Shown one piece after another: positions 23,101 through 34,721 of a stretch of DNA of 64,000 nt. How positions within the stretch are numbered: position 1 is the first letter of the stretch; each line of letters opens with the position of its first letter. The notes beneath the pieces are model-generated. The model searched no databases and was not told the DNA's origin. It was given only the letters and a program-made list of their open reading frames with translations. The stretch is from Datura wrightii. Taxonomy: Eukaryota > Streptophyta > Magnoliopsida > Solanales > Solanaceae. The position numbers were made by a program, and so were the translations under genes. The stretch lies in contig JASDFA010000001.1 in NCBI GenBank assembly GCA_035772735.1, positions 93,769,501 through 93,833,500 on the forward strand, given 5' to 3'.

Positions 23101-23555
23101 AAACTGGAGTGTCGGGGATTCTGCCCGAACATCCTGAACTCCGACCAGATGGTAAATACATCCCTTAGATATCAATTTCCTCGCCTGAAGGTAGGAAATA
23201 AACCTACCTTTTGGCTTAGCGGTGCTGCCCATCCACTCCCGCACTGCTTCTCCTGGAAAATGGAATCGGATCGTCTTGGTCCAACATTCAACATTGGCAA
23301 AGCACGGCACTAGCCAATCCATACCCATTATGGCATCAAAGTCTATCATTTCTAACTCAACCAGATCTACTGTGGTCTGACGGTCAGCAACCTCTACTGT
23401 ACACCCTCGGTAAATTCTGCTAGCTACAATAGAGTCACCGACGGGCGTGGATACTGAAAAGGGCTGCTGCAATAGTTCTGGTGCAATATTGAACTTTCAT
23501 GCCACAAATGGAGTAATGTAGAACAAAGTAGATCTTGGATCAATCAATACATAAG
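20197..23555 (-). pseudogene. pol: Element B protease, RT, RNase H, integrase and chromodomain, broken
   Basis: Reading leftward from 23555, the protease active site reads VLIDPRST, where Asp-Pro-Gly/Ser-Gly is expected, so it is probably dead. RT (about 23000-22400) has CIDYRQLNKVTVKNKYPLPR, SFGLTNAPAIF and VFIDDILVYS. RNase H starts after a stop at 22174-22176 and has another at about 21886. Integrase keeps its zinc finger and MDFVAGLP, but the second catalytic Asp is Tyr (IISYRGAQF) and the Glu is Asp (GQADRTI). The chromodomain (VKVLWHNRNREEMTWDAEEDM) follows a TAG near 20384 and ends at the TAG at 20197-20199. Several stops are CAG or CAA changed to TAG when compared with element F. Confidence 0.92.
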
Positions 23556-23562
23556 TAGGGTG

Positions 23563-24906
23563 TCAGCAGATAGTTATCATACCTGTCACAACATCAGGTG
23601 ACGCTTTTGAATCCTGCCTCCCTGGTAAAGCATATGTGCGGCTTGGACCCGCACCTACATTGGAGGCCCCTGATCTGCCCCGACCCCTGCCTGCTGAAAC
23701 TGAGGGCCTGCGCCCTGCCGAGGATGCTGTAGCTCGTGACCCTGCGGATGCCCAGTCCTGTTTATCCCAATCCTCCTGACCTCTGGCTGGGCAATCTCTC
23801 ATCAAATGGCCCTCTTGGCCACAAATATAACATCCGGTGGAGCCATACCTGCATGCTCCAGAATGACGTCGGCTGCAGATAGGGAAAAGTGGTAGGGTAT
23901 ACCTACTCTGCGCTGCCCTCCTCTGTAATGCTGAATCTGCAATCTGCGAGCCTCTGCCGGTCTCTGACTTCCCCCTGTGACTAAATCTACCCCTCTGTGG
24001 CTGTGGTGGAGGCGGGGGCCTGGGCGGCCTGTCTAACAATCGTGACCTAGGTCCTCCCCGAGCCTCCCTCTGTAACTCAACTGGTCTGTCCCTGCGGCGC
24101 TGTTCCTGATTGGTCCTCCTGATCTCCTGATGTCGCTGCCTAATGCCCTCAATATTCTGGGCAAATGCCTGAACTCGGGCAATATCCATGTCCTCTCGCA
24201 GTGTGGCCGTAATACAAGCCTCAACATATTCTGGATTCAACCCCATGATGAAGTGGTGAACTCTAGATGCCATGGTATCAACAAAGGCCGGTGCGTACCG
24301 GGCCAAAGAATCAAACCGCAAGGCGTATTCTCGAACACTCATGGCCCCCTATTCTAAATGTAGAAACTGATCCACCCGGGCCTGTCGAATCTCCTATGGC
24401 AAATAGTGATCTAAAAAAGCTCCTGAGAAGCTGGACCAGGTCGGAGGGGAAACATCTCTCCCTCGGGACCTTTCCCAGCTTTAATACCACAATACGGCGA
24501 TGTCCCGTAACCGGAATGCTACCAACTCAACCGATTCTGTAGGCGTGGCATGCATAACCCTGAAAATTCTCTGCATCTGATCTAGAAAATCCTGAGGGTC
24601 CTCTGTCCGGTCCGTACCTATAAATTGTGGGGGATTCAGAGCCAAGAACTCTCGGACCCTTGAACTACCGGGCCCTCCTGATAACTCCACAACTGTAGAC
24701 GGCATAGGCTGATGCTGAGCAGCCATCATCTGTGCTAACATGACTATCGCACTCCTAACCTCCTGGTCGGAAGGTATCGGTATAGGGACTGTTGGAGATA
24801 GTGTCGCCCCAAGTGACTCATGATGTGGTGGAGACTGCTGAGAAGGCTTGGACGATGCCTCTGTAGTGCCCTCTGATCGGGCTGTTTCTAAATGAGGGTG
24901 AGGCAT
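23563..24906 (-). pseudogene. gag: Element B gag, broken
   Basis: The frame starts at ATG 24906 and includes a retrotransposon-gag segment (FLALNPPQFIGTDRTEDPQ). Stops lie at 24481-24483 and at two places between 24350 and 24400, then the frame is open again from 24342 to 23563. The C-terminal part is basic and ends with one zinc knuckle CYICGQEGHLMRDC (CX2CX4HX4C), which would bind the element's RNA. Stops at the end of gag and at the start of protease (TGA) disconnect it from pol. Length and order fit a Tekay-type gag of about 450 residues. Confidence 0.9.
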
Positions 24907-25171
24907 CCTGCTGGTGCCTTCCCCTGCTGGAACATCTAAGCTCCGGCCTGTGATAGGATGTCGCTGGTCTGACTTTATCTGTAACCAAAGAATATAGTAA
25001 TCTCTAGGGACTCAACCCTATACTGTACCGCTCTACAGCACGACTGAATAAGAATAAAAAGCAACCATCCTATCATGCCTTGCAGCCTCCTACCCATAGT
25101 ATGTGGTGCACAACACATCCATATGCAGGACTCTACTTAGCACGGCTTGCAGACTCCTTGGGATACGATCT

Positions 25172-25183
25172 GCTCTGATACCA
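25172..25183 (-). other. Element B primer-binding site
   Basis: On the minus strand TGGTATCAGAGC, complementary to the 3' end of initiator tRNA-Met, four bases from the 5' LTR. Bases 24907-25171 are the untranslated leader, with no other feature seen. Confidence 0.92.
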
Positions 25184-25187
25184 AGTT

Positions 25188-27749
25188 TGTCACACCCCGC
25201 TTTGGGGGGTATGACTGGCACCTGGTGCCCTACTAGGACCTGAACTGCTAGACTACTGAGCCTAAGCACATCTGGTGCCTGGCTGGCTCTAACTCAGATT
25301 CAGGGAAACAACGGGCTATATAACAACTGTAAATACAGCCTCCGGCCAACTAGGCCTATAACCACCTGTACCTGCAATAGCAGCTAACCATAAACACACT
25401 CGTAACAAGGAACCTATGCGGGCCGACAAGGCCACCATGTTATCTAGTTATCTGCAACTCAACAATGGAATACTGGAAAGCTACGTGACCGGCGAGGTCA
25501 CCCCTACTGTCAACAGAGGCCTCACACAGCCAACATAACCAGAAATGCTAAACAGCTACAACAAACTGCACGGCCTCACACGATCGGCTCAGCTGACCAC
25601 AAGGAAATATATACAGACTACAAGCCTCTAAGAACACTGATAAGATGGTCGGGACAGGGCCCCAGCCTACCCATGCGGTACAACAAAAGAAAAGGGATAA
25701 ACCTCTAGCTATCTAGCTCCGGATGACTGGAGCTGATGACCCTGTGAGCTGACTGGAATCACGAGGTATTGGCCCCTCGTCTATGAGTACCTGCAGGCAA
25801 GTAATGCAGTGCCCCACTGGGCGCCAGTACCACTGGTACTGAGTATGTAAAACAATAACTGAAAGAAATATCTGAAAACAGCAATACAACTGATGGAATT
25901 GAAATAGGAAGGAATAGACTAACTGACTGAAAACGTAAAGCTATGCCTACTCTCAACTATGCTAGAAGGAGTAGGAGTCATACCTAGAAATGCATCGCTC
26001 TATTGTCGATCCACTCGTATCTAGTGTAACATGGCATAACATAATATAACATAGCATGGCACACACAAACCTTACCCGGCCCCCATAAGCCGGGAGGTAC
26101 AATCAACACACAATCTATACCCATAGCCCGGTCGTCCCATCTCCTATAATAACTATAAGCATCCTACCGATACCCTGGGTATGCACTTGGGCTCGCTGAG
26201 CCCCTTATTATAACTGTACCTGAGTCCGGAGGACTCCTGAATCAACACCCCGGGCGTACCCGCTTGACAGGGGTGTATAAAGGCCGACCAAGGCACAATA
26301 TGGGGAAACTGACATCCCATCTTCGTCCCCTGTGGGACGGCATGCCACTCCGTAGAGCGACGTATCCTCGTCCTATGGCAGACAAGTTGATACAACTATT
26401 AACCCTGGGGCGGTCATGAACGCTAGGTAATCCATCCCAAGACAATACAGTGGTCTCAACTAGTAATACTAACTGCGTATACCGCATGCTGAGGCTAGTG
26501 ATGATAATGTATCTGTACATACTATATGCTGACTAGTGATAGTGATATGTATGTATTGAATACATGCTAAGACTGATAATGATATATATGTAATCATGTT
26601 GTCATACTGTGCTGAGTCTAATGTTGAACAAGGTATAGTTTTTCTGCTGCGAATCATGCTGTATAACTGAGTTTCATAGCAACCTGATTTACTATTTCCA
26701 ACATGCTTCCTAAACTTCATTTTAGGCTACCATTCTATTTCTGAAATACCTTACAGGAACTTATATTACTTTACTACGTTTCAATTTAACACGATAATAT
26801 CCTAACATACTTTACTAAACCACAAACTAGGCATGCTGTACAGTTCCTAACACTTTGTATTAGAATTTATAACATGCTAGCAAGTTTCACTCTATACATA
26901 ACATGATGCTTCTAATATCGTACCAATATTCATAATAAACATAACACACGAGTTCTGAACATTCTACTGCCCTTTAAACTTTTTTACTATATCGAGACTA
27001 CTAACTTGCTGAGGAAACTAGCTTTACATACCTTCGCTTCTGGTTTCCCAACTAACTGGCGTAGCTCGGTCAGTATTTTCGCTATTTCTCCTAAATGCAT
27101 TCGTATACATGTGAATTAGCATTAAATACAACACTATTATGAAAGACGACGTCACTTTCGATATAGTTATAGCCTAAACTTAGGCCTATCAAAAGACGGT
27201 CGAAAACTTGCTATTTTTCAGAAGTCTAGAAGGGAGAAATATTACTTCACAGCTAGGAACACATAGACACTAGTTTGGTGCAATTCCACTTACCTTAGCC
27301 GGTAGCACGACGATTCGTCGGCCGTATTTCGTGAAACTAAATCCGTAGGAATGCTCCCTGCTGCTAAATACTTCGGTATCTGGAGTTAATTTAGATTTGG
27401 ACTACATTTGGCAGCGTAATCGGATGGAAATTATCAAGAAACCTTCGTTCCCTTTTCCTCTCTGGTTTTTCTCTCTGTTTTCGCTGGAAAGTATGAAAAT
27501 TATTTCATTTAAAACCGAAGTGGAGCTTTATATAGTTGGGCCTGGACAGGCCCAACGTGTCACGGAGGCTCCACCTCCGTGACACATTGCCATCGCGGAG
27601 GGGCTCTGCCCCGGCTCCTTCCGCGATGGTTCGACAGGCTACTCATCCGTTCCTTTCCCGGGCCTTTTCCTAGCACGTATGGCTTTCAAATATGCTTAAC
27701 CAACGCGCGAATTGGCCATCTGGTGCCGGGAATCTTATGGGGTATAACA
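25188..27749 (-). repeat. Element B 5' LTR
   Basis: 2562 bp. On the minus strand it starts TGTTATACCCCATAAG at 27749 and ends GGGTGTGACA at 25188. It pairs with the split 3' LTR (4526-19928) and is followed at 27750 by the CTCCC duplication. It contains no separate gene. Confidence 0.92.
27524..27650 (-). promoter_or_regulatory. Element B 5' LTR U3: palindrome cluster and TATA box
   Basis: The TATA box (CTATATAAAGC on the minus strand) is at 27524-27534. Immediately upstream, at about 27550-27630, are CGTGTCACGGAGG-type arms: AACGTGTCACGGAGGCTCC facing CACCTCCGTGACACATT, then a CATCGCGGAGGGGCTCTG / CTCCTTCCGCGATGG pair. This is the motif type of the Athila-like LTRs of A and G, although B belongs to another lineage. 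The left flank (AAAAGGCCCGGG, minus strand) and right flank (CCACTTCGGTTTT) are shared with element F, whose intervening part is different. Confidence 0.65.
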
Positions 27750-28020
27750 CTCCCCCTTGGGAACATTCATCCTCAAATGTGAGGTAAACATATTAAAAGG
27801 CCGGGGAAAGGAACTACAATCCCAAACATTGAACGTCTGAAGCTGAAATCTAATAGAGTAACTGACTCTGGACTGATACACAAGACTAAACTGAATTCAT
27901 AAATCATACATACATACTAGAACATTAAAGGAACTGAGAGACATGAACTTGACATGAAACTGAATAGAGTATTATAGAGGAAACTGATACCTCATGCTAA
28001 AATGGGACTGGAAGGGAATA
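27750..28020 (-). other. Element C polypurine tract and 3' noncoding region
   Basis: On the minus strand CCAAGGGGGAG ends at 27750. It once continued directly into C's LTR at 4515 before element B inserted. The rest, about 250 bases, is noncoding sequence between the chromodomain and the tract; the block AACATTCATCCTC is shared with elements B and F. Confidence 0.8.
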
Positions 28021-30338
28021 AAAGTGGGTATCTAGCCATCATATCTGCTACGGCTTCCTATATAGCTCCTTCAACAAGTCAATTCTTCCACAAGACTTTC
28101 ACTGAAGCTACTTCCTTGTTCCTCCACTTTCGAACCTGACGATCAAGGATCGTAACTGGTACCTCCTCATAAATAAAGCTATCCTTCACACCGATGTTCT
28201 CCACCAGAACAACCAAAGCTAGGTGACCAATGCACTTCTTCAATAATGATACATGGAAAATTGGGTGCAGTGACGCTAACTCCGCTGGTAGTTCCAACTC
28301 ATTAGCAACCTTGCCAACACGCCTCAAAATCCTGTATGAGCGTACATATCGGGGATTGAGCTTCCTTTTATTTTCTAACCTCCTCAATACCTTCATGGGA
28401 GACACCTTCAAGAATACCCAATCATCAACTTCAAACTCGAGTTCTCTCCACCTAATATCTGCATATGACTTCTGACAACTCTAAGATATTTTTAGCCTTT
28501 CCCTAATAAGCTAAACTTTTTCCATGGCCTCATGAACTGAATCTAGCCCTATCTACGTAGCTTCACCTACTTTGAAACAACCAATAGGCGACCAACACCT
28601 CCGCCCATAAAGAGCCTCAAATGGAGCCTCTAAATGCTAGAGTGGTAACTGTTGTTTTAAACGAACTCGATAAAAGGTAAATGATCATCCCAAATTCCTT
28701 TTAAATCAATCAAATATGCTCTCAGCATATCCTCAAGAGTCTGAATGGTTCGCTCGGCCTAACCATCTATTTGTGCGTGAAAAGCTGTGTTAAGCTTGAC
28801 CTGAGTATCAAGTGTCTTTTGAAACGATCTCCAAAACTAAAAGGTAAACTGAGTACCTATATCTGAAATGATGGACAAGGAAACTCCATGCACTGAACTA
28901 ACTCCAGAATATATAATCTAGCGTAGTCCTCAGCTGAATTGGTAGTTTTGATCGATAGAAAATGAGCTACCTTGGTCAAACTTTATACCACTACCCATAT
29001 AGAGTCATACTGTTGGCGAGTGCGAGGCAACCCTATGATGAAGTCCTTATTGATCTCTTCCCACTTCCAAGTGGGGATATTGTTATCTTGTAGTATAACT
29101 CCTGGTCTTTGATGCTCAACTTTCACCTATTGACAATTCGGACACTTAGCCACAAATTATGCTATGTTCCTTTTCATGCCATTCCACCAGTAAACTTCTC
29201 GTAGGTCACGGTACATCTTGGTAGCACCTGGATGTATAGAATATCGAGAACCATGAGCCTCATGCAACATCTATTCTCTCAAATCATCGACATCCAAAAT
29301 ACATAAATGACCACGATATCGAAGTACACCATCTCTCCCTTAGGAGAAGACCTCCACCTTCTGATTACGAACTACTTCTTTCAACTTCACCAAAATAGGA
29401 TCCTCATCTTGCCTAGCCTTGGCCTCAATCACCAAAGAAGATTTTGACCCATTTTGATCAATCACACCGCTATCTATTGAGTCAACAAAGCGAACCCGTA
29501 ATCGTGCAAGTCGATGCACATCCTTCACCAACTATTTCCTTCTATCTTCCATATTAGAAACACTCTCCATGGACAATCTACTAAGGGAATCTGCCATAAT
29601 ATTGGCATTGCCTGGACGATAAAGGACCCTCATGTCATAGTCCTTGAGCAGCTCTAACTATCTCCTTTGTCAAAAATCCAAATCTTTTGGGGTGAACTCA
29701 TATTGTATGATCTTGTGGTCCGTAAATACATCCACATGGACCCCATACAAATAGTGTCTCCAAATCTTCAATGCAAACACTACCGCTGTCAATTCCAAGT
29801 CAGGCGTCGGGTAATTCTTCTCATGAGTCTTAAGCTATCTAGAGGCATATGCTATGACCTTACCATGCTGCATCAACACATAACCAAGATCAACCCTAGA
29901 GGCATCACAATATAAAACGAAACCATCCATACCCTTAGGTAGGATCAATACTGAAGCTGAAGTGAGTCGATTTTTTAGCTCCTGAAAGCTCTTTTCACAG
30001 GCATTCAACCACTGAAATTTGACTCTCTTCTGGGTCAACTTAGTCAATGGTGCTGCAATGGATGAAAAACCCTCAATAAACCTTCTATAGTAGCCAGCTA
30101 AACCCAAGAAACTCCTGATATTTGAATGACTAACTAGTCTAGGACAATTCTTCATAGCTTCTATATTTTGGGAGTACACTTGTACACCCACACTTGACAC
30201 TACATGACCCAAAAATGCTACTGAGTTCAGACAAAAGTCACACTTGTTGAATTCAGCAAACAACTGGCGATCCTTAAAAGTCTACACACAATCCTTGAAT
30301 GAGCGACAGACTCCTCCTCGCTCTAAGGCATAGATGAA
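28021..30338 (-). pseudogene. pol: Element C pol remnant: RT end, RNase H, integrase and chromodomain, heavily broken
   Basis: In coding order (leftward) I recognise the end of RT (DRQLFAEFNKCDF, SFLGLAGYYRRFIEGF), an RNase H start (CDASRVDLGYVLMQHGK, 30000-29835), integrase fragments (about 29300-28480) and a chromodomain (VTILDRQVRKWRNKEVASVKVL) near 28190-28090, with stops and frameshifts throughout. It is a Tekay-like pol clearly diverged from that of B. Upstream gag, protease and most of RT are missing: element D inserted inside the RT coding region near 30340, and the remainder would lie beyond the right edge of the window. It makes no functional product. Confidence 0.85.
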
Positions 30339-30341
30339 TGA

Positions 30342-31937
30342 TGTGCCGTGATTTTGCAGCACTTTTGATGATTTAAACCAAGAAAATATGCACATTTTGG
30401 ATATATTTTTGTAGATACGATATGTTTGTGTTAAGTGCTGTAGGAAAACAAGTCCGGAGCAGGAAATGGGCAAAGTAAGGAAAAAATGGACAAAAATTGC
30501 AGGCTGCTACCTAGGTCACGAGTCGTGGTCCCAATTCACGAATCATGTCTGGAGTTGTGGGAAAGAGATCGAATTTGATGAAACATAACCAGTGCACGTC
30601 ACGATTTGAAGGCGCGACTCATTACATCTGGTAACGAGTCCTTATGAAAATCGTGGAGACTAGGAGAAAAATTTTGGAAGAATGCCTAGTGAACACAACG
30701 ACAGACATAACGAGTCATCAGGTGAAGTGACGACTCATCATCAGATACTGTGAGCATCCATCATGTGCACTAGAGGATTTGGAGAGAGATGGCCACAAAA
30801 AACCTAACAACTCGTTCCCAGGCCTAACAAGTCGTTACGTGACCCGTCACTAGGACTGGACAAATGCCGAGGAAGATTCAAATTTACTGGCCACGACTCG
30901 TTGGGAGATCCAACGAGTCATTACTTGGCCCATTACCACGGCCGACCTAGAGTCCGTTTTTAGTTAGAAAAAGATTTGTTTGGGACTATAAATATAATAT
31001 TTAGCTTTATTTTTCAAGTACAGTTTATTTTACCAACTTTCACATAAATTTTAGTGTTGTTAACGATCCTTATTAGTTTAAGAAAAAAAGTTTGTAATTT
31101 TGATCATGATTTTGATAATTAAACAACATCGAAGTTTTGTTCATCAGTTTTGGAGATTTATTCAATTCAAGTAGTTTTCTTCTATGAATTTTTGTAAGTT
31201 ACAATTATGATTTCTTCTATATTTTGTGATTGTGATTATTCAAACAGGTGTAGCTAAATCCATAACTAAGGTTGTGAGAACCATGATGAATTAACACACA
31301 AAGGTAAAAAATACTTGGTGATTCTTGAACGGGGTTTATACATGTATTGTTTTTGCCTTCATTTTAATTATTTCTTAACAACTGCAAACATTGGAACTTG
31401 CCTTATTCTTACTTACCGGATCAAGGGGATGATGAATAGGAAAAGGGATTAACAACGGAGATTTGACGCTATCAACCCTCATCTAATAGCGTGACCTTGT
31501 CCGAGAATTGCTAATCCTATATTAAGGGTAAGGATTAATTAAGCATACACCCATATACGGACTAAGTTAAGTGGTGATAATCATCCAAATAGGGGACCAA
31601 CGATTTAGGTGAACATAACTTACCAATATTGCATGCTAAACACCAGAATAAATCACTAGTGTAAAAGCCTTGTGGTTATGAAGTCATGGGGAACACAATC
31701 CTAGTCACTTTATTGATTGAATATAACCGAACTTGATTAACTAGTCTCTACTCTTGTTTATTATTTTGTTTTCCAAATTCCCCCCCAGGAAATAAGTAAG
31801 CCAATAGTATAAGTTAACGCATTAACTCAAGTTCTCGTTATATTCCTCATGGGATTTGACCCCAACCCTTGTTGGGTTCTATATTTGACATCGTCTTCTT
31901 TATATCTAATTTATGAGGTATAATTTAGGCGACATCA
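30342..31937 (+). repeat. Element D 5' LTR
   Basis: It begins near TGTGCCGTGATTTTGC and ends GGCGACATCA at 31937, five bases before the primer site. The U3 (about 30510-30960) has many ACGAGTCGT variants. A GTTGTGAGAACCATGATGAATTAA block near 31274-31297 and CATCCAAATAGGGGACCAACGA near 31586 are found in altered form in the 3' LTR (62806-62822 and 63108-63130). No gene is present. Confidence 0.78.
30517..30995 (+). promoter_or_regulatory. Element D 5' LTR U3: ACGAGTCGTGG cluster and TATA box
   Basis: Variants of the palindrome ACGAGTCGT or ACGACTCGT occur near 30518, 30538, 30600, 30640, 30700-30745, 30808-30845 and 30893-30925, followed by CTATAAATA at 30986-30994. The same motif type fills the U3 of Tekay-like C and H. 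Confidence 0.6.
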
Positions 31938-31942
31938 AATTT

Positions 31943-31960
31943 TGGTGCCATTGCTGGGGA
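31943..31960 (+). other. Element D primer-binding site, mutated
   Basis: TGGTGCCATTGCTGGGGA. Compared with the intact site of element G (TGGCGCCGTTGCCGGGGA) it has three changes, all C to T or G to A, two of them at CpG pairs that touch the GCGCCG core. Confidence 0.8.
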
Positions 31961-32059
31961 ATGCGGCTAAGGCTTTTGTTAATTGTGTTTGCTTTGTTGT
32001 TGGTCCTAATTTTATTTTTATTTTTCTTTTGTTGTTTTTGTTCCTAACAGGTCTTAGGT

Positions 32060-33850
32060 TCGTGCATTCCCAGTACTAGGAGCCAAGGAAAATCTCTAAT
32101 TCAAATTAATCACGAACTTGAACAAACACTGTGAAATCTAAGGAGAATAGCCAATGTACAAGAGAAAGAGACCGTGGATCAGGCTACAGCTAGAATGTTG
32201 GCTGAGGAGCAAGCTCAGGCAAGAGATCGAGAGTTAGCAAGGGTTGTTGAAGAGCAATGCCTAGCTGCTGAAGCGGAGAAGGAACAGAGGTCAAGATCAG
32301 CAGAGGCACCGATATTTTGATGAGGACGATGATGCTGATATTGATGAAGCTGGTGTCATTGGAGCTATTATCCCTCCCCCTTTGCCTGCTGGGGCAAAGT
32401 TTGATATTACCAGTGCTATGATCCAACTGCTCAACATAAAGAGAATATTTATAGGTCATGCAACTGATGATGCACATACTCACTTGGCTAATTTTATGGG
32501 TATCTGCAAATCATACAAACAACCTGGAGTGAGTCAAATACGATACGACTGAGGTTATTTCCCTTTTCATTAGGGAGTGAGGCAACTCTCTGGTTGGCAG
32601 AACTGCCCAGCGATTCTATCACTACATTGACGGAGTTAAAAAGAGCTTTTCTTGAAAGGTTTTTCCCACCTTCCAGAGCTTTGTAGTTGAAATATGAGAT
32701 ATACAACTTCAGAAAGTTAAGTTCTGAGGCACTTCAAGAGACATGGTTGAAATTTAACAACAAGCTCAAAATAGTATCCAACCACAGGATCCCAGATGAT
32801 ACATTGTTGGAAATTTTCTACAGGTCTCTAAATGCTAACACCAAGGTGATGGCTAGTACCATGTCTAGCGGAACATTTATGAGTCACACTTATGTTGAAG
32901 CTGCTGAGCTACTTGACAGAATCACTAAAACCAACTGTGTATGGCACACAAGAGAGTTGGAGACTCCGAATGGTTCTTATGCGGTAGGTATGTCTACAAA
33001 ACAGAAAAGGAAGTATGAAGAGCGAGATTAGGATATTTCTAAAATAAAGACCACAATGGGACTGCTTGCTAAGAATTTGATGAGAGCTAAGGGTGAAAAG
33101 GTGAATGTTGTGGGTTCTCAAGGAAAGGCCCCGAGAAATGATAGAGGTGAATTAGAATCTGAGGAGGAAGCTAATTATTTGAATGATCAAGGGGCGAGTT
33201 TCTGGACTAACACTCAAGGGTCTAACCAAGACTCTTGGCGTCAAGGTCAGGGGAACCAAGGTCAGAACTACTACAGGGATAACAATTATAACCGAGGTCA
33301 ATACAGAGACAATTGAGATTGGAAAAAGCGTGAGTAGTACAGGAATGACAGAAGCGTTCTTTATGTTCCTCTCAGGAACCGTTAACCAGAGTGTAGTGGT
33401 TCAAGGGTGGAAGACATATCATCTAAGGTACTTAAGTAGATGGAGGCGATAGATGGACATTTCAAGGAGCTCCACGCTGATATTTCTGGTATGAACCAAA
33501 AGGTGGAATCACATGTCGTGGCTATTAAGAAGATTGAGCAACAACTTAGTCAGATGTTTGTTGCTATGAACCAGAGGCAGAAGGGCACAGTTCCTATCAA
33601 CACAGTTCAAAATCTGAAAAATGACAGTCATTGCATGGAGGTCACTACTAGGAGTGGGAAGGTGACAGTTGATCCTCCGAGGCTAGTTGTGACTGATGAG
33701 ACAGTAGAGCCCTTAGTGATTGATGATGATAGAATGGCAGATTCCGAGAATCAGACTTTGGTTGATGAGTCAGTAGAGAAGACCGCTCCTAGTAATGAAA
33801 AGGAGCATGGATCTGGCAGAGAGAAGGAGAAGGAGGTACGATAAAGATCA
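32060..33850 (+). pseudogene. gag: Element D gag, broken
   Basis: The capsid-like region is recognisable (TDDAHTHLANFMGICKSY at about 32463-32515, then ATLWLAELPSDSI and AFLERFFPPSRA), followed by an open segment 32687-33028 and a Gln/Asn/Tyr-rich segment to about 33312. A later open piece is 33440-33841, with VTTRSGKVTVDPP near 33641. Stops lie near 32550, 32685, 33029 and 33313, with others after that. The order (capsid, QGNQGQN-type linker, TTRSG motif) matches element A. A zinc knuckle is not visible. No product is expected. Confidence 0.85.
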
Positions 33851-34721
33851 CACCTATTCCTAGACCTCCTCCCCCTTTTCCATAGAGGTTGAAGAAAAAG
33901 GTCAAAGATGGGAAATATCACAAATTCATCTCTATGTTGAAACAATTATCTATGAACATCCCATTAGTTGAGGCACTTGAGCAGATGCCCAGCCATGCTA
34001 AATTCATGAAGGACCTTGTCAGTAGAAAGAGGACCATAAGCTGCGGACCTGCAGATAATTTGCACCACTGTAGTGCAATAGCATCGCATTCTCTTGTTCA
34101 GAAAAAAGGAAGACCCTGGAGCGTTCACCATACCATGCACTATTGGAGCCTTTAATTTTTCTAAGACGTTATGTGATCTGGGTGCTAGTATTAACTTTAT
34201 ATTTCTAGCAGTGTTCAAACAATTGGGCTTGGGATCCCCCAAACCGACTATAATGCGGCTTTTAATGGCAGATCGTACGGTAAAAAATCTAGTGGGAATT
34301 CTCTATGATGTTCTAGTGAAGCTGGATTCCTTTACATTTCCGGTCGATTTTGTCATTCTGGACTGTGAGGTTGATTTCAAGGTCCCCATTATCTCGGGGC
34401 AACCATTCCTCCCCACCAGACGTGCTCTTGTGGATATGGAAATCGGACAGCTAAAATTCTGGTTGAACAATGAGGAGGTGACATTTAATGTAATCCATGA
34501 AGTAGCCAAATGACATGAGAGTGGTCTCAGTAATTGATTTTGTGGAACCTGAGTTTCCAATTATGCCCATTGCGGAGTTAATGACTCTTGATGACTTAGC
34601 AGCAGTGTTGATGAATGTTGGTGCTGAGGAGATCCATAGGGGTGAGGTGATTGTGAATGCACTTGCTGGTATGGGGTCATATACCTATGCTCCAAAGAAG
34701 ATTGATCTTGACCTAAACAAT
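33851..34721 (+). pseudogene. pro: Element D aspartic protease region, broken
   Basis: The part before protease (LKQLSMNIPLVEALEQMPSH) is in one frame (33889-34120) and the protease in another (34094-34513), so there is a frameshift near 34100. The active-site segment LCDLGASINFIF is intact at about 34171-34206. A stop (TGA) at 34511-34513 separates it from a third open piece (34515-34721) that corresponds to the protease-RT linker. It would cleave the polyprotein if intact. Confidence 0.85.

Larger units (their letters stand above)
4526..27749 (-). mobile_element. Element B: Tekay/Del-like chromovirus, decayed, carrying nested element A
   Basis: This is a complete LTR retrotransposon on the minus strand, flanked by CTCCC at 4521-4525 and 27750-27754. 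Its parts in its own direction are the 5' LTR 25188-27749, primer site 25172-25183, gag about 24906-23563, protease-RT-RNase H-integrase-chromodomain 23555-20197, polypurine tract, and 3' LTR 19928-4526. The 3' LTR is split by element A. Without A the element is about 10.4 kb. The chromodomain, the initiator-Met primer site and the gag zinc knuckle place it among Tekay/Del chromoviruses. Gag and pol carry many stops and two altered integrase active-site residues, so it cannot move by itself. Confidence 0.92.

Noticed and set aside
25188..30338. Reading 25188-27749 as the 3' LTR of the pol remnant to its right
   Set aside because: The remnant's purine tract does abut this LTR, but CTCCC duplications and the LTR start at 4515 show that element B inserted into the tract; the remnant is a more diverged pol.
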